This document shows, one piece after another, positions 32,927 through 43,954 of a DNA stretch of 64,000 nucleotides. The notes beneath the pieces are model-generated. The model had not been told where the DNA came from. It made no database searches and worked only from the letters and a program-made list of their open reading frames with translations. This stretch comes from Gammaproteobacteria bacterium (lineage in GTDB: Bacteria > Pseudomonadota > Gammaproteobacteria > JAKDMP01), in assembly GCA_027018875.1 (NCBI GenBank), contig JALUYA010000002.1, positions 43,767-107,766 on the forward strand, written 5' to 3'. Position numbers and translations under genes: made by a program. Positions within the stretch are counted from its first letter, which is position 1. Each line of letters opens with the position of its first letter.

Positions 32927-35900
32927 ATGAGCCAGTCGCCAAGTTACAAGAACCCGGGGCCCTGTATCTACTACCTCTGGCTGCCCCGCGCGGGAGAGCC
33001 TTCCGGCTGGGACCGGTGGCTCAGGCGGGCGCGTGAGCTGGGCTGCGACTGGCTGTACCTGGGCGGCATCGAGCCGCTGGCGGCGGGCTCCCACCCGTTC
33101 GCCAGCGAGCGGCCGGGAGGGATTTCACCGGCGCTCGCGCCCGGGGCGGATGCCGCGGCCGTACTGGCGCGATTCGTGGCTCGTGCGCACCGGGCCGGGA
33201 TGCGGGTTGCCTGTGATTTCGTGCCCGCATTCGTGGCCCGCGATTCTCCCCTGGCGCGGCGCCATCCCGGGTGGTGGGTAAAGGCGCCGTTCGGCGATGC
33301 CGCGGTGCCGGGAGGCATCTCGCCCGAAGAGTTGTCCGGATACTTGGTTGAAAGCGATTTTTGTGGAGAATCACGCGATGCCCTGGTGCGTTACTGGGGG
33401 CGCTTGGCCCGGGAGCGAATCCGTTTTGGCTTCGATGCGTTGGTTTGCCGGGCGGCGCAGCGCATAGGCGCCGATGAGTGGCGGGCTATGCTACGGCCCG
33501 CGCGTCGGCTCAACCCCGATAGCCTCTTTTGGGCCGAGACCCTCGGCGCCCGCATCGAGCAGAATGAAGCACTTGCCGCAGTCGGTTTCCAGGCTTTTTT
33601 CTCCAGTCTTTGCTGGTGGGATCTGCGTGCGGATTGGTTTCTCGAACAAGAATCCCGGTTGCGTCGATTGGCCCCTACGATCAGCTTCCCCGAGGAGATT
33701 TTCGGCCCGCGCTTGACACGGCAATCGATCGATGCCGCCGCCGAGCAGCGGGCACGGTTTCGATATCGATTGGCGGCGGTGCTCGGATGGGGCGTGATTC
33801 TGCCCATGGGATACGCTCGGGGCTGGCGGCAACCGCTTATCGGCGTGGCCCCTGAGGAGCCGGATTGGTTTAATATCGAGCGCGAGATCGCCGCCGTCAA
33901 TGCATGCAGGCGCAGGATATCCAGCATGGCCCGGCCGGCCATGCTGGAGCGGATTTCACCACCGGATGCAGCCATCGTCGCGTTCGCGCTTCGGCCCCTG
34001 GAGGCCGACGGGAACCTGGTGCTTATCGGCTGTAATCCGGACCCTGTACGCAGCGGCAAGATGGGGGTCGGGCCGGTGTTTACCCGGCTCGATGTTTTGT
34101 ATGCGGCGGCCCGGGAGATCACGCCGGGGCGCAGTCCCCAGAGGTTACGCCCGGAGGTCAATCTCGTCCTCGAACCCGAAGAGTTGCGCTGGTTCGTGAT
34201 GCAATCCGAACCGCGGGCTTTGGCGGTGAATTTCCGGGCGCCCCGCCCGCCGCCGGTACGTTGCCGGGATAGCATCGCAATTGAAGCGGTGGAGCCGACC
34301 CTGGAATGCGGGCGCTTTGCCGTCAAGCATTTACTGGGTGACGAGGTCCGGGTACAGGCCGATATTTTTGCCGAGGGTCATGGGCGGCTTGCGGCGGTTG
34401 TTTCTTACTCCGGCCCCGGACGAAAACGCCGGCATGAGGCTCCACTGGTTGAATTGGGGAATGATCGTTGGGAGGGGATCTTTGTCCCGGATGTCGTCGG
34501 TGAATGGCAGTTTCGCATCTTGGCATGGCGGGATCGGTATGCCGGTTGGCGCGAGGACTGCCTCAAGTGCCGTGATGCCGGCGAAGCCCCCGGCGCGGAA
34601 GAGTTAGGCGAGGGGGAACGCCTGCTGAGCCGGGCCGCGCAGAGTGCGCACGGCGAAGACGGACGTCGCCTGCGGGCGCTGCTCGAGCGGGTGAACGCAG
34701 CGGCGGGAGATATGGCGATTCGCGGTGAAATACTACTGAACCAGACCACCACCGAGTTGGTGGGAAGATCGTTACCGCGTGCGGGACTTAGCGAGTCGAA
34801 CGAGTTTCGGTTGCAAGTCGAGCGGGGGCGTGCGGCGTGCGGCGCCTGGTATGAAGTCTTTCCCCGCTCCCTCGGTTCGGCGGCAAGATCCGGGAATTTT
34901 GCGGACCTTGGCGCGCATTTGCCCTATATCGCCGGCATGGGATTCGATGTGGTTTACCTGTCTCCGATTCACCCGCTCGGACGCACCCACCGCAAGGGGC
35001 GCAATAACGCTCTGCGGGCGGGCGCGGATGATCCCGGCAGTCCCTGGGCCATTGGCGGCCCGGAGGGCGGACATACCGCGGTTCATCCCGATCTCGGTAC
35101 GCTTGAGGATTTCCGGAATTTGCTGGTCAAGGCCCGCCGCCTGGGGCTGGAGATCGCACTGGATTTCGCCATTCAGTGTTCTCCCGATCATCCCTGGATC
35201 CGCGAGCATCCGGAATGGTTTCGCTGGCGTGAGGACGGAACCATCCGCTATGCCGAGAATCCACCCAAGAAGTACGAGGATATCGTCAATGTTGATTTCT
35301 ACTCGGAGCAGGGGGAATCACTGTGGCTCGCCTGGCGTGATGTGTTGCTGTTCTGGTGCGCCCAGGGTGTGGGCATTTTCCGGGTGGACAATCCGCATAC
35401 CAAGCCGTTCCGCTTCTGGGAGTGGGTGCTGGGCGAGGTGCGCGCACGTTACCCCCGGACCGTGTTTCTGGCCGAGGCATTTACCCGTCCCCGGCCGCTG
35501 CAGCGCCTTGCCAAGCTGGGATTCTCGCAATCCTACACCTATTTTATCTGGAGAAATACCAAGCAAGAATTGATCGCCTATCTGAGCGAACTTACCACGG
35601 GCGAGTCCAGGAAATACCTCCGCCCCAATTTTTGGGTAAATACGCCCGATATTAATCCTTATTTTTTGCAGCAAAGCGGGCGGGCGGGATTCGTTATCCG
35701 TGCCGTTTTGGCGGCCACGCTCGCGCCTTCCTGGGGCATGTATTCGGGATATGAACTGGGCGAAGCCACCGCGCTTCAAGATGCCGCCGGTACACCTCGC
35801 GAAGAGTATCAGGATTCGGAAAAATATCAGTTCAGGCACCGCGTGTTCGATACTCCGGGGAATATTTGCGCGGAAATATTCCGGTTAAATACCATTCGCA

Positions 35901-36205
35901 AGCGTCACCCGGCCTTTTCCCGGTTGGAGGGGTTGTGCTTTCACACCGCCTGGAACGATCGAATCCTGTTCTATTCCCGCCGCTGCGAGGAGGATCTGCT
36001 GTGGCTGGTGGTAAGTCTTGATCCGCATGACCCCCAGGAGGCGGATCTGGAGTTGCCGCTGGAATCCGTGGGGGCGAGCGAGAGTGATACGCTTGCCATC
36101 GAGGATCTGCTGAGCGGGGAGAGATGGCATTGGCAGGGACGACACCAGCACCTTCGATTGGAACCCCAACGCCCGGCGATGATCCTAGTTCCCCGGAAAA
36201 GTTGA
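32927..36205 (+). CDS. glgE: GlgE maltosyltransferase with an extra N-terminal GH13-like domain
   Basis: Alpha-1,4-glucan:maltose-1-phosphate maltosyltransferase elongates glucans from maltose 1-phosphate. The product is 1092 residues against about 650-700 for typical GlgE. Residues from about 450 on contain the GlgE N/S domain (EPTLECGRFAVKHLLGDEV). The GH13_3 catalytic barrel follows: AWYEVFPRS, VVYLSPIHPLGRTHRKGRNN, nucleophile Asp near 821 in FRVDNPHTKP, acid/base Glu near 850 in LAEAFTRP. The first 400 residues look like a second GH13-type barrel (WDRWLRRARELGCDWLYLGG). Its nucleophile position reads LVCRAAQ without an Asp, so it is probably inactive. First gene of a five-gene operon. 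Confidence 0.92.
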   Translation: MSQSPSYKNPGPCIYYLWLPRAGEPSGWDRWLRRARELGCDWLYLGGIEPLAAGSHPFASERPGGISPALAPGADAAAVLARFVARAHRAGMRVACDFVPAFVARDSPLARRHPGWWVKAPFGDAAVPGGISPEELSGYLVESDFCGESRDALVRYWGRLARERIRFGFDALVCRAAQRIGADEWRAMLRPARRLNPDSLFWAETLGARIEQNEALAAVGFQAFFSSLCWWDLRADWFLEQESRLRRLAPTISFPEEIFGPRLTRQSIDAAAEQRARFRYRLAAVLGWGVILPMGYARGWRQPLIGVAPEEPDWFNIEREIAAVNACRRRISSMARPAMLERISPPDAAIVAFALRPLEADGNLVLIGCNPDPVRSGKMGVGPVFTRLDVLYAAAREITPGRSPQRLRPEVNLVLEPEELRWFVMQSEPRALAVNFRAPRPPPVRCRDSIAIEAVEPTLECGRFAVKHLLGDEVRVQADIFAEGHGRLAAVVSYSGPGRKRRHEAPLVELGNDRWEGIFVPDVVGEWQFRILAWRDRYAGWREDCLKCRDAGEAPGAEELGEGERLLSRAAQSAHGEDGRRLRALLERVNAAAGDMAIRGEILLNQTTTELVGRSLPRAGLSESNEFRLQVERGRAACGAWYEVFPRSLGSAARSGNFADLGAHLPYIAGMGFDVVYLSPIHPLGRTHRKGRNNALRAGADDPGSPWAIGGPEGGHTAVHPDLGTLEDFRNLLVKARRLGLEIALDFAIQCSPDHPWIREHPEWFRWREDGTIRYAENPPKKYEDIVNVDFYSEQGESLWLAWRDVLLFWCAQGVGIFRVDNPHTKPFRFWEWVLGEVRARYPRTVFLAEAFTRPRPLQRLAKLGFSQSYTYFIWRNTKQELIAYLSELTTGESRKYLRPNFWVNTPDINPYFLQQSGRAGFVIRAVLAATLAPSWGMYSGYELGEATALQDAAGTPREEYQDSEKYQFRHRVFDTPGNICAEIFRLNTIRKRHPAFSRLEGLCFHTAWNDRILFYSRRCEEDLLWLVVSLDPHDPQEADLELPLESVGASESDTLAIEDLLSGERWHWQGRHQHLRLEPQRPAMILVPRKS

Positions 36206-39200
36206 TGAAAGATTGTGCGCCCACGGAAAAGAGGAATGTAACCTTGTCCAGCGGGATTCATGACTGGTACAAGGATGCCATCATTTACCACACCCACATC
36301 AAGGCTTTTTTCGATGCCAATGATGATGGCATCGGGGACTTTGCCGGCCTGACGGCCAAGCTGGATTACATTGCCGAACTAGGGGTAACGGCCATCTGGA
36401 TTTTGCCTTTCTACCCCTCGCCGCTGCGCGATGACGGGTATGACATTTCGGATTACCGCGGAGTGAATCCGAGCTATGGAACGTTACGGGATTTTCGTCG
36501 GTTCGTACGTGCCTGTCATGCGCGAGGGCTGCGTGTTATCACCGAGCTGGTGGTCAATCACACCTCCGATCAGCATCCCTGGTTTCAACGCGCGCGCCGC
36601 GCCCGCCCCGGCTCGGCGGCACGGAATTTTTATGTCTGGAGTGATAGCGATCAGAAGTATAGAGGTACGCGTATTATTTTTCTCGATACCGAGCAGTCCA
36701 ACTGGGCCTGGGATCCGGTAGCCAAGGCCTATTACTGGCACCGATTTTATTCTCACCAACCTGATTTGAATTTCGATAATCCACGGGTGGTTGCAGAAAT
36801 CTTGAAAATATTGCACTACTGGATGGGTATGGGCGTAGACGGGATGCGGCTCGATGCCGTGCCCTACCTGATCGAGCGCGAAGGCACCAGCAATGAAAAT
36901 TTGCCGGCGACCCATGAAATTCTCAAGCGTTTCCGCGCCGAGGTGGATACGTATTATCCCGGGCGGATGCTGCTGGCCGAAGCCAATCAGTGGCCGGAGG
37001 ATGTATGCACCTATTTTGGAGATGACGATGAATGCCACATGGCATTCCATTTTCCGCTGATGCCGCGAATTTATATGGCCATTGCCGAGGAGGATCGGCA
37101 CCCGATCACCGACATCATGAACCAGACGCCGGAGATTCCGCCGAATTGCCAGTGGGCCCTGTTTCTGCGCAACCACGATGAGTTGACGCTGGAGATGGTT
37201 ACCAGTCGCGAGCGGGACCACCTGTGGCGCTACTATGCCAATGATCCGCGCGCGCGGATCAATCTCGGCATCCGCCGCCGGCTTGCACCGCTGGTGGAAA
37301 ATGACCGGAGTCGCATCGAGTTGATGAATGCCTTGCTGTTTTCCATGCCGGGGACACCGATTCTTTATTACGGGGACGAGATCGGCATGGGCGACAACGT
37401 GTTTCTCGGGGATCGGGACGGAGTCCGCACTCCGATGCAATGGTCTCCCGATCGCAACGGTGGATTCTCCCGTGCCGATCCCGCCCAGCTTTACCTGCCG
37501 CCGGTTATGAATGCCCAGTATGGCTACGAGGCGGTGAACGTCGAGGCCCAGCGGCGGATTCCGTCGAGCCTGCTTAACTGGACGCGACACTTGATTTCGG
37601 TCCGGCGCGAGGAGCCCGCCTTCGGGCGGGGCGGACAGCGGTTTTTCTACCCCGCCAACCGGCGGATACTGGCGTATCTGCGCGAACATGAAGGCCGGGT
37701 GATCCTGTGTGTATTCAACCTGGGGCGCAGCTCCCAGGCCGTGGAACTCGAACTCGGCGAGTATCGGGGGCGGGTGCCGGTGGAGTTGTTCGGGCGGGCC
37801 GAGTTCCCGCGTATCACGGATTTACCCTATGTTCTGACCTTGCCTGGATACGGTTGGTTTTGGTTCGTACTCGTTCCCCCCGATGAGGCCTCGGGCTGGC
37901 ATGCCCCCTTGCCCGACCTCAAGCCCGAGTTTCCCACCCTGGTGGTTCGGCGAGGACTCCCGGGGCTTGCCGATGGGGAAGCCCCGGTTGCTCTCGAGCG
38001 CCAGGCATTACCGGCTTTCCTGCCGCTACAGCGGTGGTTTTCCGGTAAGGGAAAATCGCTGAGTTCGGTGCGTTTGAAGACCCTAGGCATGGTGGCGGAA
38101 AGCGATGGGGAAGGGCAGGGTTATTGGTTGGCGATGGTTACGGCACAAGTGGCGGGCGGGCGGCGAAGCTATTTTTTGCCCCTGGCCTTGGACGATGAGG
38201 ATGGTGCCGAGGATGCGCATCGCTTCATAACGAGCATGTTGGCACGGGTACGTCAGGGATCGGCGCTTTACGCCCTGGTCGATGCCGTTTCCCGCCCGGG
38301 ATTTGCCCGGGCACTGGTTGCCGCCATGGTCGGCTCGCCCGCCGCGCCCAGTGCCGCGGGCGGGCTGCGTTTCCGGGCAAACCCGGCCTTGGCCCGGGAA
38401 GGAGGGTTATCCGGGGCGGTCCGATCACTTGGCGCCGAGCAATCCCATTCCTCCCTGCGCCTGGGGGAGCGCCTGGTGCTGAAGATTTATCGGCGCCTGG
38501 CCACCGGGGTTCACCCCGAACTGGAAGTGACGCGATTCCTGAACCGTGCCGGGTATGCCAACACGGCGCCATTGCTGGGAAGTGTCGAGTATGTGGATAG
38601 GCGGGGACGGGCAACGGCCTTGGCCGCCGTCTTTGGATTTTTGATCAACCAGGGGGATGGATGGGGCTATACCCTTGATTATCTTGAACGGGCGCTGGAG
38701 ATGGCCGGATTGGCAGGAGAAGGCGCCACAAATTCCCCATTTGTACTCTATGTGAATTTGGCCGCCACACTGGGTCGGCGTACCGCCGAGCTACATCTGG
38801 CGCTCGCTGCCGGAGCCCGTCGGGGTCCGTTTGCACCCCAGCCGATCACCCCCCGGGATGTGGCCCGCTGGAGCCGTGAAACACGGGCCATGGCGTGGCG
38901 GGGGTTGCGCGCGGTAGCCCATCCGGAGCGGTTGGCGCAGGACTTGCGCCCTGCGGCTCGGGCTTTGTACGGGCGCCGGGAAGAGGTGCTCGAGCGGATG
39001 CGGGATTTAGGCCCGGCGTTGGTGGGATTACGGAAAATACGCATTCATGGCGACTATCACCTGGGCCAGGTGTTGATTCACGAAGGGGATTGGTTTGTGC
39101 TCGACTTCGAGGGTGAGCCCGAGCGCCCGCTTGCGGCGCGACGGGAAAAGCGCTCTCCGCTTAAAGATGTTGCCGGCATGCTGCGATCATTCGACTATGC

Positions 39201-39507
39201 CGCGGCTCAAGCCCACCGTGCGGCCCTGGTGCGGGGTGTGTTGAGCGCGGAAGATTTGCGTTGGGCGGTGGCCGAATGGCGAGAACGGGCCGGTCGGGCC
39301 TTTTTGGAGGCCTATCTCGATACCGCGGCGGACCTACCCGGTATTCCCGAGTCGCGGCAGGAAACCATGCGGGTGATTCGGCTTTTCATGCTTGAGAAGG
39401 CGCTGTATGAGTTGGGCTACGAGGCCGCTAACCGACCGGATTGGCTTGGAGTTCCGATCGAGGGGGTCCTGGCGCTTTTGGAGCCGCAGGAGACGGAGTG
39501 TGACTGA
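36205..39507 (+). CDS. treS: Trehalose synthase-maltokinase fusion
   Basis: The start at 36205 shares TGATG with the glgE stop and gives 1100 residues; an upstream in-frame ATG at 36124 lies inside glgE. Residues 1-550 form a GH13 trehalose synthase (trehalose to maltose) with [10 protein letters not shown] (nucleophile about 217), [12 protein letters not shown] (about 259) and [12 protein letters not shown] (about 324). From about 600 on there is a maltokinase (Pep2/Mak). It has [12 protein letters not shown], the Lys in LVLKIYRRL, the catalytic HGDYHLGQV (about 948) and the metal site [12 protein letters not shown]. The fusion channels trehalose to maltose 1-phosphate, the GlgE substrate. 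Fused forms are known in bacteria. Confidence 0.95.
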   Translation: MKDCAPTEKRNVTLSSGIHDWYKDAIIYHTHIKAFFDANDDGIGDFAGLTAKLDYIAELGVTAIWILPFYPSPLRDDGYDISDYRGVNPSYGTLRDFRRFVRACHARGLRVITELVVNHTSDQHPWFQRARRARPGSAARNFYVWSDSDQKYRGTRIIFLDTEQSNWAWDPVAKAYYWHRFYSHQPDLNFDNPRVVAEILKILHYWMGMGVDGMRLDAVPYLIEREGTSNENLPATHEILKRFRAEVDTYYPGRMLLAEANQWPEDVCTYFGDDDECHMAFHFPLMPRIYMAIAEEDRHPITDIMNQTPEIPPNCQWALFLRNHDELTLEMVTSRERDHLWRYYANDPRARINLGIRRRLAPLVENDRSRIELMNALLFSMPGTPILYYGDEIGMGDNVFLGDRDGVRTPMQWSPDRNGGFSRADPAQLYLPPVMNAQYGYEAVNVEAQRRIPSSLLNWTRHLISVRREEPAFGRGGQRFFYPANRRILAYLREHEGRVILCVFNLGRSSQAVELELGEYRGRVPVELFGRAEFPRITDLPYVLTLPGYGWFWFVLVPPDEASGWHAPLPDLKPEFPTLVVRRGLPGLADGEAPVALERQALPAFLPLQRWFSGKGKSLSSVRLKTLGMVAESDGEGQGYWLAMVTAQVAGGRRSYFLPLALDDEDGAEDAHRFITSMLARVRQGSALYALVDAVSRPGFARALVAAMVGSPAAPSAAGGLRFRANPALAREGGLSGAVRSLGAEQSHSSLRLGERLVLKIYRRLATGVHPELEVTRFLNRAGYANTAPLLGSVEYVDRRGRATALAAVFGFLINQGDGWGYTLDYLERALEMAGLAGEGATNSPFVLYVNLAATLGRRTAELHLALAAGARRGPFAPQPITPRDVARWSRETRAMAWRGLRAVAHPERLAQDLRPAARALYGRREEVLERMRDLGPALVGLRKIRIHGDYHLGQVLIHEGDWFVLDFEGEPERPLAARREKRSPLKDVAGMLRSFDYAAAQAHRAALVRGVLSAEDLRWAVAEWRERAGRAFLEAYLDTAADLPGIPESRQETMRVIRLFMLEKALYELGYEAANRPDWLGVPIEGVLALLEPQETECD

Positions 39508-41698
39508 GTCGCTGCGCGAGGCGGCGACGGCTTTGGCCGAGGCCCGCTGCGCCGATCCCTTCGCGGTATTGGGGCCGCATCGACGGCGGCGCGAAACCCA
39601 AGTCCGGGCTTATTTTCCGGAGGCAAAACAGGTGTGCCTGGAGAGTCGGGCGGGCGAATTGCTGGGCGAGGCGCAAGAGTTGTTTCCGGGTTTTTTCATG
39701 GCCTGCCTGCCGGCCAAGGTGCCGGCTTCGGCGTATCGGTTACGGGTCGAGTGGCCTGGCGGGGGATCGGTTTTTGAAGATGCCTACCGGTTTGGACCGA
39801 TCCTGGGCGAGCTGGATCTTCATCTCATCGCCACGGGTAGGCACTCGCGCCTATATCGGGCTTTGGGAGCGCACCCTTGCGGGATGAATGGCGTGGCCGG
39901 GGTGCGTTTCGCGGTTTGGGCGCCGAATGCCCGCCGCGTTTCGGTGGTGGGGGATTTCAACACCTGGGATGGGCGGCGCTTGCCGATGCGGCTGCGCCAT
40001 GACTGCGGTGTGTGGGAACTGTTCGTACCCCAGTTGCGGATCGGCGCGTGCTACAAATACGAGATTCTGGGAGCCGATGGACGGTTGTTGCCGCAAAAAG
40101 CGGATCCTCTCGCGTTGGCCGCGGAGTCCCCCCCCGGCACCGCCTCGCGAATATATGATCTCGGACGGCTGGCCCCGATTGCCGCAGCCGACACCCACCG
40201 CGCCGAGGCCCGCGCGGCGCTGAACGCCTACGAGCGGCCCATCTCGATCTACGAGGCGCATCTGGGATCCTGGCGCCGGGTTCCCGAGGCCGGACGGCGC
40301 TACCTGAGCTATGATGAGTTGGCCGTTACCTTGGTGCCCTACGTACAACAGATGGGGTTTACGCACCTCGAACTGCTTCCGGTGAGTGAGCATCCCTTTG
40401 ACGGCTCCTGGGGCTATCAGCCGTTGGGGTTGTATGCGCCGACCAGCCGTTTCGGCCCGCCCGAGGCCTTCGCCCGGTTCGTGCGTCGCGCCCACGAAGT
40501 CGGCATCGGGATCATTCTCGATTGGGTCCCAGGGCATTTTCCCACTGATCCGCACGGTCTCGGCGAATTCGATGGAACCCACCTGTACGAGCATGCCGAT
40601 CCGCGGCGGGGTTTTCATCCGGACTGGGATACCTATATCTACAACCTCGGACGCACCGAAGTGATGAATTACCTGATTGCAAATGCCTTGTTCTGGTTCG
40701 AGTATTACGCTATCGATGCGTTGCGGGTGGATGCGGTGGCCTCCATGCTGTATCTCGACTACAGCCGCAAATCCGGGGAGTGGCTCCCCAACCGCCACGG
40801 CGGGCGGGAGAATCTGGATGCGATCGCTTTTCTCAAGCATTTCAACGAGCGGGTCTTCGGGGAATATCCCGGGGCGAGCACGATCGCCGAGGAGTCGACC
40901 GCCTGGCCCGGTGTCTCTCGTCCCAGCTATGCGGGCGGGCTCGGATTTGGTTATAAGTGGAACATGGGCTGGATGCATGACACGCTGGAATATATGCGCC
41001 GGGATCCGGTGCATCGGCGCTGGCACCATCAGTGGATGACCTTCGGTATGGCGTATGCCTTCAGCGAGAATTTCATTTTGCCCTTGTCGCACGATGAGGT
41101 GGTGCACGGCAAGGGGTCGCTGCTCGGTAAGATGCCCGGTGATCAGTGGCAGCGGTTCGCCAATCTGCGGGCTTACTACGGGTTTATGTATGGTCATCCC
41201 GGCAAGAAGCTGCTGTTCATGGGAGGCGAGTTCGCCCAGTGGCGCGAGTGGGATCACGACACCAGTCTCGATTGGCACCTGATCGCCGAGCCGGCCCATC
41301 GCGGGGTTCGGAACCTGGTGCGTGATCTGAACCGCGTGTATCGTGAATTGCCCGCGCTGCACGTCCGGGATTTCGATCCCGGCGGCTTTCAATGGGCGGT
41401 GCCGGACGATGCCGAGCAGAGCATCTTCGCCTTCGTGCGTTACGGCGGTCCGGATGATCCGCCGGTGCTGGTGGTGTCTAACTTCACCCCGGTTCCGCGT
41501 ACGGGGTACCGTATCGGTGTACCTCGCGGCGGGTATTGGCGCGAGCGGATTAACACCGACGCGGCCGGCTACGGCGGCGGGAATATGGGCAATCAGGGTG
41601 GGGTCGGTGCCGAACCGGCACCGAGCCACGGCCAGGCGCAGTCGGTGGTACTGACGTTGCCGCCGCTGGCGACGTTGTTCCTGGTGTACGAATCCTGA
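39500..41698 (+). CDS. glgB: 1,4-alpha-glucan branching enzyme GlgB
   Basis: GlgB introduces alpha-1,6 branches. The GTG at 39500 overlaps the treS stop by 8 bases, follows AGGAGA and gives 732 residues, the usual full length with two N-terminal CBM48 modules. Catalytic GH13 motifs are intact: [16 protein letters not shown] (nucleophile about 410), [15 protein letters not shown] (about 462) and [13 protein letters not shown] (about 530). It is the branching step after GlgE. The C-terminal beta domain is complete. Confidence 0.97.
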   Translation: MTESLREAATALAEARCADPFAVLGPHRRRRETQVRAYFPEAKQVCLESRAGELLGEAQELFPGFFMACLPAKVPASAYRLRVEWPGGGSVFEDAYRFGPILGELDLHLIATGRHSRLYRALGAHPCGMNGVAGVRFAVWAPNARRVSVVGDFNTWDGRRLPMRLRHDCGVWELFVPQLRIGACYKYEILGADGRLLPQKADPLALAAESPPGTASRIYDLGRLAPIAAADTHRAEARAALNAYERPISIYEAHLGSWRRVPEAGRRYLSYDELAVTLVPYVQQMGFTHLELLPVSEHPFDGSWGYQPLGLYAPTSRFGPPEAFARFVRRAHEVGIGIILDWVPGHFPTDPHGLGEFDGTHLYEHADPRRGFHPDWDTYIYNLGRTEVMNYLIANALFWFEYYAIDALRVDAVASMLYLDYSRKSGEWLPNRHGGRENLDAIAFLKHFNERVFGEYPGASTIAEESTAWPGVSRPSYAGGLGFGYKWNMGWMHDTLEYMRRDPVHRRWHHQWMTFGMAYAFSENFILPLSHDEVVHGKGSLLGKMPGDQWQRFANLRAYYGFMYGHPGKKLLFMGGEFAQWREWDHDTSLDWHLIAEPAHRGVRNLVRDLNRVYRELPALHVRDFDPGGFQWAVPDDAEQSIFAFVRYGGPDDPPVLVVSNFTPVPRTGYRIGVPRGGYWRERINTDAAGYGGGNMGNQGGVGAEPAPSHGQAQSVVLTLPPLATLFLVYES

Positions 41699-41737
41699 GT
41701 AACGGAAAGAAGGCACACAGGGGAGACGGCGAATTTT

Positions 41738-43867
41738 ATGGGTAAGGCAGACTACCGGTATCGGCTGGAGCCCGGCCGATCCCATCCGCTGGGATCGACC
41801 TGGGATGGACGGGGAGTTAATTTCGCCCTGTTCTCCGCTCATGCCGAAAAGGTGGAACTGTGCCTGTTCGATACCCAGAGCCTACGTGAGTGCGGGCGCT
41901 ACCCGCTGCCGTGTCGCAGCGGCGACGTGTGGCACGGCTATCTCAACGAAGCCCGTCCGGGGTGGCTTTATGGCTACCGGGTTTATGGTCCCTATGAGCC
42001 CGGACGCGGCCACCGCTTCAACCCTCATAAGCTGCTGCTCGATCCGTACGCCCGTGCGTTTGCGGGACGATTCCACTGGGTGGATGCGAACTTCGGGTAT
42101 CGGTCGGGCTCCCCGCGGGCGGACTTGTCGTTTGACCGGCGCGACAACGCCCGCGCCATGCCCAAATGCATGGTCGTCGATCCGACCTTCGGCTGGGGGC
42201 GCGAGCGCACACCGCGAATCCCCTGGGCCGAAACCGTGATCTATGAGGCTCACCTGAGGGGCTATACCGCGCGCCACCCGGGTATTCCCGAGCGTCTCCG
42301 GGGTCGAGCCGTCGGCTTCGCCGAACCCGGGGCCATCGAGCATTTACTGCGGCTGGGGATCACGACGGTGGAATTGCTGCCGGTACAGGCCGCCCTGACC
42401 CCCCGGTGGCTGGCTTCGCGTGGGCTGGTGAACTATTGGGGCTATAACCCCATCGGGTTTTTCGCGCCGGACCCGCGGCTAATCGGCAATGATCCGGGTG
42501 AATTCCGGGCGATGGTTTCGCGGCTGCATGCGGCGGGGATCGAGGTGATTCTGGACGTGGTCTACAACCACACCGGCGAGGGGAACGAAACGGGTCCGAC
42601 ACTCATTTTCCGGGGCCTGGATAATGCGAGCTATTACCGCCTGGCGGAAAATCCCCGTTATTATGCCGATGTGACCGGCACCGGCAACAGCCTGGATTTG
42701 TCTCATCCCGCGGTACTTGGGATGGTCATGGACAGTTTGCGGCTGTGGGTCGAGGAGTATCACGTGGATGGGTTCCGTTTTGATCTGGCCACCACCCTTG
42801 CGCGCGATGGCAGCGGGCAGTTCCGCCCAGACGCGGTGTTTCTCGATACCCTGCGGCAGGACCCGGTGCTTGCGGGCGTGAAGTGGATTGCCGAACCGTG
42901 GGATCTCGGTGAAGGGGGATATCGGCTGGGGCAATTCGGCTTTCCCTTCGCCGAGTGGAATGACCGGTTCCGCGATGTGACCCGGCGCTTTTGGCGGGGC
43001 GACCCGGACCAGCTGGCCGAGTTGGGGACCCGCCTTGCTGGATCCGCGGATCGGTTCGAATACCTGCACCGCCCACCCTGGGCAAGCCTCAATTACGTTA
43101 CCTGCCATGATGGCTTCACCCTGGCGGATCTGGTCAGCTACAAGCACAAACATAACGAGGCCAACACCGAGGATAACCGGGACGGGATGGAGGCGAACTT
43201 CAGCGCCGGTTACGGGGTCGAGGGGGACACCGAGGATCCGGCTATTCGCGCCTTGCGCCGCCGCCAGCGCCGTAATATGCTGGCGACCCTGCTGCTGGCC
43301 CAGGGAACCCCGATGCTGCTTGGTGGCGACGAGTTTGGCCGCACTCAGCGGGGCAATAACAATGCTTGGTGCCAGGACAACGAGATCGCCTGGTTCGATT
43401 GGTCGGGAATCAGCGCCGAGGACGAGGCGGAAATCGATTTCGTCGCCCGCTTGATCGCCTTTCGCCGAGCGCATCCGGTGTTTCGCCCCCCCCGGTATCT
43501 TCACGCGCGGCGCCGGGACGAGGAAGGGGTAGCGGACCTGTCCTGGTACGGAGTGGACGGCATGGAACTGTCCCATGATGCCTGGCACCGTAGCGATACC
43601 CACAGTATCGCCATGCTGTTGAATGGGCGCATGGGTATTGGAGTGGACTCCCGGGGGGGCGAGCTGCGGGATGGCTGCCTCCTGGTGGTACTGCATGCCG
43701 GAGTCGAAGCGCTCGAGTTTTCCCTGCCGGCGCGCCCGAGCGGGCGCTGGCAGGTGTTGCTGGATACCGCCTCGGAGCCGCCGTGGCGCGAGCGTCCGGC
43801 GGGGCATTCGTTGCGGCTCCAGGGGCGTTCGCTGGTGCTTGCCGAGTTGCGTGAACCGGCGCGGTGA
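41738..43867 (+). CDS. glgX: Glycogen debranching enzyme GlgX
   Basis: This 709-residue GH13_11 isoamylase-type enzyme cleaves alpha-1,6 branches. It begins with a CBM48 domain (PLGSTWDGRGVNFALFSAHA). The barrel carries VILDVVYNHTGEG, the nucleophile in DGFRFDLATTL (about 348), acid/base Glu in WIAEPWDLGEGGY and the C-terminal THDGFTL-type motif, here CHDGFTLADLV. An AGGGGAGAC ribosome-binding site precedes the ATG. With MalQ next door it provides turnover and chain remodelling of the polymer. Confidence 0.96.
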   Translation: MGKADYRYRLEPGRSHPLGSTWDGRGVNFALFSAHAEKVELCLFDTQSLRECGRYPLPCRSGDVWHGYLNEARPGWLYGYRVYGPYEPGRGHRFNPHKLLLDPYARAFAGRFHWVDANFGYRSGSPRADLSFDRRDNARAMPKCMVVDPTFGWGRERTPRIPWAETVIYEAHLRGYTARHPGIPERLRGRAVGFAEPGAIEHLLRLGITTVELLPVQAALTPRWLASRGLVNYWGYNPIGFFAPDPRLIGNDPGEFRAMVSRLHAAGIEVILDVVYNHTGEGNETGPTLIFRGLDNASYYRLAENPRYYADVTGTGNSLDLSHPAVLGMVMDSLRLWVEEYHVDGFRFDLATTLARDGSGQFRPDAVFLDTLRQDPVLAGVKWIAEPWDLGEGGYRLGQFGFPFAEWNDRFRDVTRRFWRGDPDQLAELGTRLAGSADRFEYLHRPPWASLNYVTCHDGFTLADLVSYKHKHNEANTEDNRDGMEANFSAGYGVEGDTEDPAIRALRRRQRRNMLATLLLAQGTPMLLGGDEFGRTQRGNNNAWCQDNEIAWFDWSGISAEDEAEIDFVARLIAFRRAHPVFRPPRYLHARRRDEEGVADLSWYGVDGMELSHDAWHRSDTHSIAMLLNGRMGIGVDSRGGELRDGCLLVVLHAGVEALEFSLPARPSGRWQVLLDTASEPPWRERPAGHSLRLQGRSLVLAELREPAR

Positions 43868-43954
43868 ATCGACGGTCGGGCCCTTGAACCCGGGTTGTGT
43901 AGAATCCGGAACCCCGCGGGGGGTATCTTTTCCGCCGGGTGGTGAGAGCCGGCG

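Noticed and set aside
32571..32942. Minus-strand 123-codon frame between fabH and glgE
   Set aside because: No family resemblance, no ribosome-binding site, and it overlaps the glgE start.
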